In this document: in pieces, positions 62,456-64,000 of the stretch
How the letters are laid out: each line of letters starts with the position of its first letter
Numbering within the stretch: position 1 is the stretch's first letter
NCBI GenBank assembly: GCA_022865885.1
Contig: JALHSQ010000134.1
Coordinates: forward strand, 62,001-126,000
Length of the DNA: 64,000 nucleotides
From: Candidatus Bathyarchaeota archaeon
GTDB taxonomy: Archaea > Thermoproteota > Bathyarchaeia > Bathyarchaeales > Bathycorpusculaceae
Direction of reading: 5' to 3'
The notes under the pieces: model-generated
The model's input: the letters and a program-made list of their open reading frames with translations, nothing else
What the model was told of the DNA's origin: nothing
Databases searched by the model: none
Made by a program: the position numbers and the translations under genes

Positions 62456-62995
62456 TTGTCCGACGATGAGATTCGTAAGGCGTGGGAAGGAAACCCCATG
62501 CTCAAACCAAAGATAGAGAAAGTGGTCGTGAATCTTAGCGTTGGCAAATCTGGCGAACCGCTGGAAAAAGCAGCAGGAGTTTTGAAAGAGCTCACAGGTC
62601 AAACCCCCTGCAAGAGAAAGGCCAAACAGACGATCAGAGATTTCGGAATCAGAAAAGGTGAATCAATAGCATGCATTGTAACCCTCAGAAACCAAGATGC
62701 CATAGAGTTTCTTAACAAAGTCTTGCCTGTGATTGATAGGAAAATCGCCAAGAGAAGCTTTGACAAGAACGGCAGCTTCTCTTTTGGTCTGAAGGAACAC
62801 ATCGAAATCCGCGGAGTGAAATATGATCCTGACGTAGGCATATTCGGCATGGATGTTTGTGTCGCCATGATCCGACCAGGATATCGCGTCAAAAACCGGC
62901 GCAGAGAAAAATCGAAAATCGGCTCAAAACACATATTGACGCCAGAGGAATCCATGGTTTTCGTCAAAGACACATTGAGAGTTGAGATTGTCTAG
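62456..62995 (+). CDS. rpl5: 50S ribosomal protein L5 (uL5)
   Basis: 179 residues from TTG 62456, preferred over TTG 62447 because the ribosome site CGGAGG (62441-62446) is 9 bases before it and directly adjacent to the outer one. Features: KVVVNLSVGKSGEPLEKAA, LTGQTPCKRKAKQTI and FGMDVCVAMIRPGYRVKNRR, typical archaeal L5. It binds 5S rRNA. Confidence 0.92.
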   Translation: MSDDEIRKAWEGNPMLKPKIEKVVVNLSVGKSGEPLEKAAGVLKELTGQTPCKRKAKQTIRDFGIRKGESIACIVTLRNQDAIEFLNKVLPVIDRKIAKRSFDKNGSFSFGLKEHIEIRGVKYDPDVGIFGMDVCVAMIRPGYRVKNRRREKSKIGSKHILTPEESMVFVKDTLRVEIV

Positions 62996-63010
62996 ATCAG
63001 AGGCTTGCTT

Positions 63011-63175
63011 ATGGGGAAACAAAAACCGAGGAAAGAAAGAAAATATGGCAAAGGAACTAGACCATGCAGTAGATGCGGTTCCTATGGACCGATTATCCGA
63101 CGTTACAATTTATATTTATGCCGGCAATGTTTTAGGGAAGTAGCCAAGAAACTCGGATTCAAGAAATATGAGTAA
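63011..63175 (+). CDS. rps14: 30S ribosomal protein S14, zinc-binding (uS14)
   Basis: 54 residues from ATG 63011 to TAA 63175. The product begins [18 protein letters not shown] and has two CxxC pairs (CSRC and CRQC) as in the zinc-ribbon archaeal form, then [14 protein letters not shown]. It shares one base with the following S8 frame. Too short for a long-frame search but unmistakable. Confidence 0.94.
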   Translation: MGKQKPRKERKYGKGTRPCSRCGSYGPIIRRYNLYLCRQCFREVAKKLGFKKYE

Positions 63176-63186
63176 TGAGGAAAGAC

Positions 63187-63573
63187 ATGATGGACACTTT
63201 GGCTAATGGTCTAACGACAATCAAGAACAACGAGATGCGCAATAGGCGTGAATGCATAATCAGCCCAGCCTCTAAACTTCTGGGTAGGGTTCTTAGGATT
63301 ATGCAGCTGAACGGTTACATTGGAGAATTCGAGTTTGTTGATGACGGTCGTTCAGGAAAGTTCAAGGTTCAATTGCTAGGCAGAATAAACAAGTGTGGAG
63401 CTGTCAGGCCACGCTACTCACTCAAAATAGACGAATTTGAGGAGTGGGAGAAGAAAATACTCCCGTCAAGAGATGTGGGTACGATGGTTATCTCGACCCC
63501 GAAGGGCGTCCTGTCCCACAAAGAAGCCAGAGAGAAACACCTTGGAGGCAAGCTGCTAGCATTCGTCTACTAG
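63187..63573 (+). CDS. rps8: 30S ribosomal protein S8 (uS8)
   Basis: 128 residues from ATG 63187, with GAGG 6 bases before; the frame extends to ATG 63175, overlapping the S14 stop. Archaeal features: MDTLANGLTTIKNNE, GRVLRIMQLNGYIGEFEF and GTMVISTPKGVLSHKEA. It binds the central domain of 16S rRNA. Confidence 0.92.
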   Translation: MMDTLANGLTTIKNNEMRNRRECIISPASKLLGRVLRIMQLNGYIGEFEFVDDGRSGKFKVQLLGRINKCGAVRPRYSLKIDEFEEWEKKILPSRDVGTMVISTPKGVLSHKEAREKHLGGKLLAFVY

Positions 63574-63590
63574 AAAAAAGGGGTCCTATA

Positions 63591-64000
63591 ATGCGTGCCA
63601 TAGAAGTCTCAAAAACCATTCAAATCCCAGAAGACGTGGAAGTAAGCCTAGACGAAAGAAAAGTTACCGTCAAAGGCCCAAAAGGGACAATGATTCGCGA
63701 CTTTCACCATGCTCCAATATCCATCGAACTTGACGGAAAGACAATTCGCATCTGGGCCGAATGGCCCAGGAAGAAAGAGTCATCTTTGGTTGGAACGATC
63801 TATTCGCACATTCAAAACATGATCACAGGAGTTGAAAAGGGTTTCACCTACAAGCTCAAGGTAGTTTTCTCCCATTTTCCCGTAACAGTCAAAGTCAAGG
63901 ATCAGAGGGTTTTGATTGAGAACTTCTCAGGTGAAAGAAGCCCTAGAAAAGCCAAGATAGTGGGCGACGCCAAAGTCAGCGTTCAGGGCGAGGACGTAAT
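63591..64000 (+). CDS. rpl6: 50S ribosomal protein L6 (uL6), cut by window end
   Basis: Reads from ATG 63591 without a stop to the window edge, 136 residues visible. It starts RAIEVSKTIQIPEDVEVSLD and has RKVTVKGPKGTMIRDF, VGTIYSHIQNMITGVEKGF and the second half YKLKVVFSHFPVTVKV, the family layout. The C-terminal 50 or so residues lie outside. AAAGGGG is the ribosome site. Confidence 0.92.
   Translation, partial: MRAIEVSKTIQIPEDVEVSLDERKVTVKGPKGTMIRDFHHAPISIELDGKTIRIWAEWPRKKESSLVGTIYSHIQNMITGVEKGFTYKLKVVFSHFPVTVKVKDQRVLIENFSGERSPRKAKIVGDAKVSVQGEDV

Noticed and set aside
1-64000. CRISPR arrays, insertion sequences, prophage, rRNA
   Set aside because: No regularly spaced repeats, transposase or integrase frames, phage genes or rRNA segments were recognised on either strand.

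Overview
The window reads as the chromosome of a mesophilic or moderately thermophilic archaeon, most likely an uncultivated Thermoproteota/Bathyarchaeia-type lineage. The evidence is a ribosomal gene run in archaeal order with an embedded RNase P gene (rnp1), AT-rich TATA-type promoters about 25 bases before starts, tRNAs with encoded CCA, NurA-HerA, archaeosine and diphthamide genes, a tetraether lipid synthase homologue, and anaerobic ferredoxin/Hdr electron chemistry. The lineage is an inference; no rRNA is present to fix it. There is no CRISPR array, prophage or insertion sequence that I can support.

Layout. 1-4.6 kb: NurA-type nuclease and HerA ATPase, then a GNAT acetyltransferase. 4.7-8 kb: pyruvate:ferredoxin oxidoreductase porGDAB and tRNA-Asn. 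8.5-12.6 kb: a frameshifted histidine kinase, a Cys-rich unknown protein and a cluster of small unknown proteins with a winged-helix regulator. 13-24.5 kb: oligoendopeptidase F, DUF401 permease, class III aminotransferase, a 45-residue gene, tRNA-Gly, queT-queC behind a structured leader, a HAD protein, dph6, lactate permease, and an Mrp-type hypB with hypA. 24.6-29.1 kb: an electron-bifurcation operon (NfnAB-like pair plus a tandem ferredoxin/MvhD protein) and thioredoxin reductase. 29.3-34.3 kb: M29-like protein, two transporters, a toxin-antitoxin pair and dispersed repeats. 34.4-38 kb: divergent hdrD-like and hdrA genes. 38-41.2 kb: surface proteins, namely a VWA/pseudo-site-2-protease fusion, a proline-tailed membrane protein and a beta-helix protein. 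41.5-52 kb: a nearly complete beta-oxidation set (etfBA, two acyl-CoA dehydrogenases, hydroxyacyl-CoA dehydrogenase, enoyl-CoA hydratase, thiolase-DUF35, acyl-CoA ligase). 52-58 kb: Tes homologue, hypF-hypC-hypD and small proteins. 58.5-64 kb: ribosomal cluster L22-S3-L29-rnp1-S17-L14-L24-S4e-L5-S14-S8-L6, the last cut by the window edge.

How it fits together. Fatty or short-chain acyl-CoAs would be activated by the ligase and oxidised by the beta-oxidation set. Electrons would pass to ETF on one side and to NADH, ferredoxin, Nfn and Hdr carriers on the other. Pyruvate oxidation by Por feeds the same ferredoxin pool. Hyp proteins imply a [NiFe]-hydrogenase elsewhere in the genome; hypE and hydrogenase subunits are not in the window. 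The most unusual items are the QueT leader with an anti-Shine-Dalgarno loop, the VWA protein fused to an apparently dead site-2 protease, C-terminal polyproline tails on three membrane proteins, an MvhD-like domain without cysteines on HdrA, and the tandem ferredoxin-MvhD protein in the Nfn operon.
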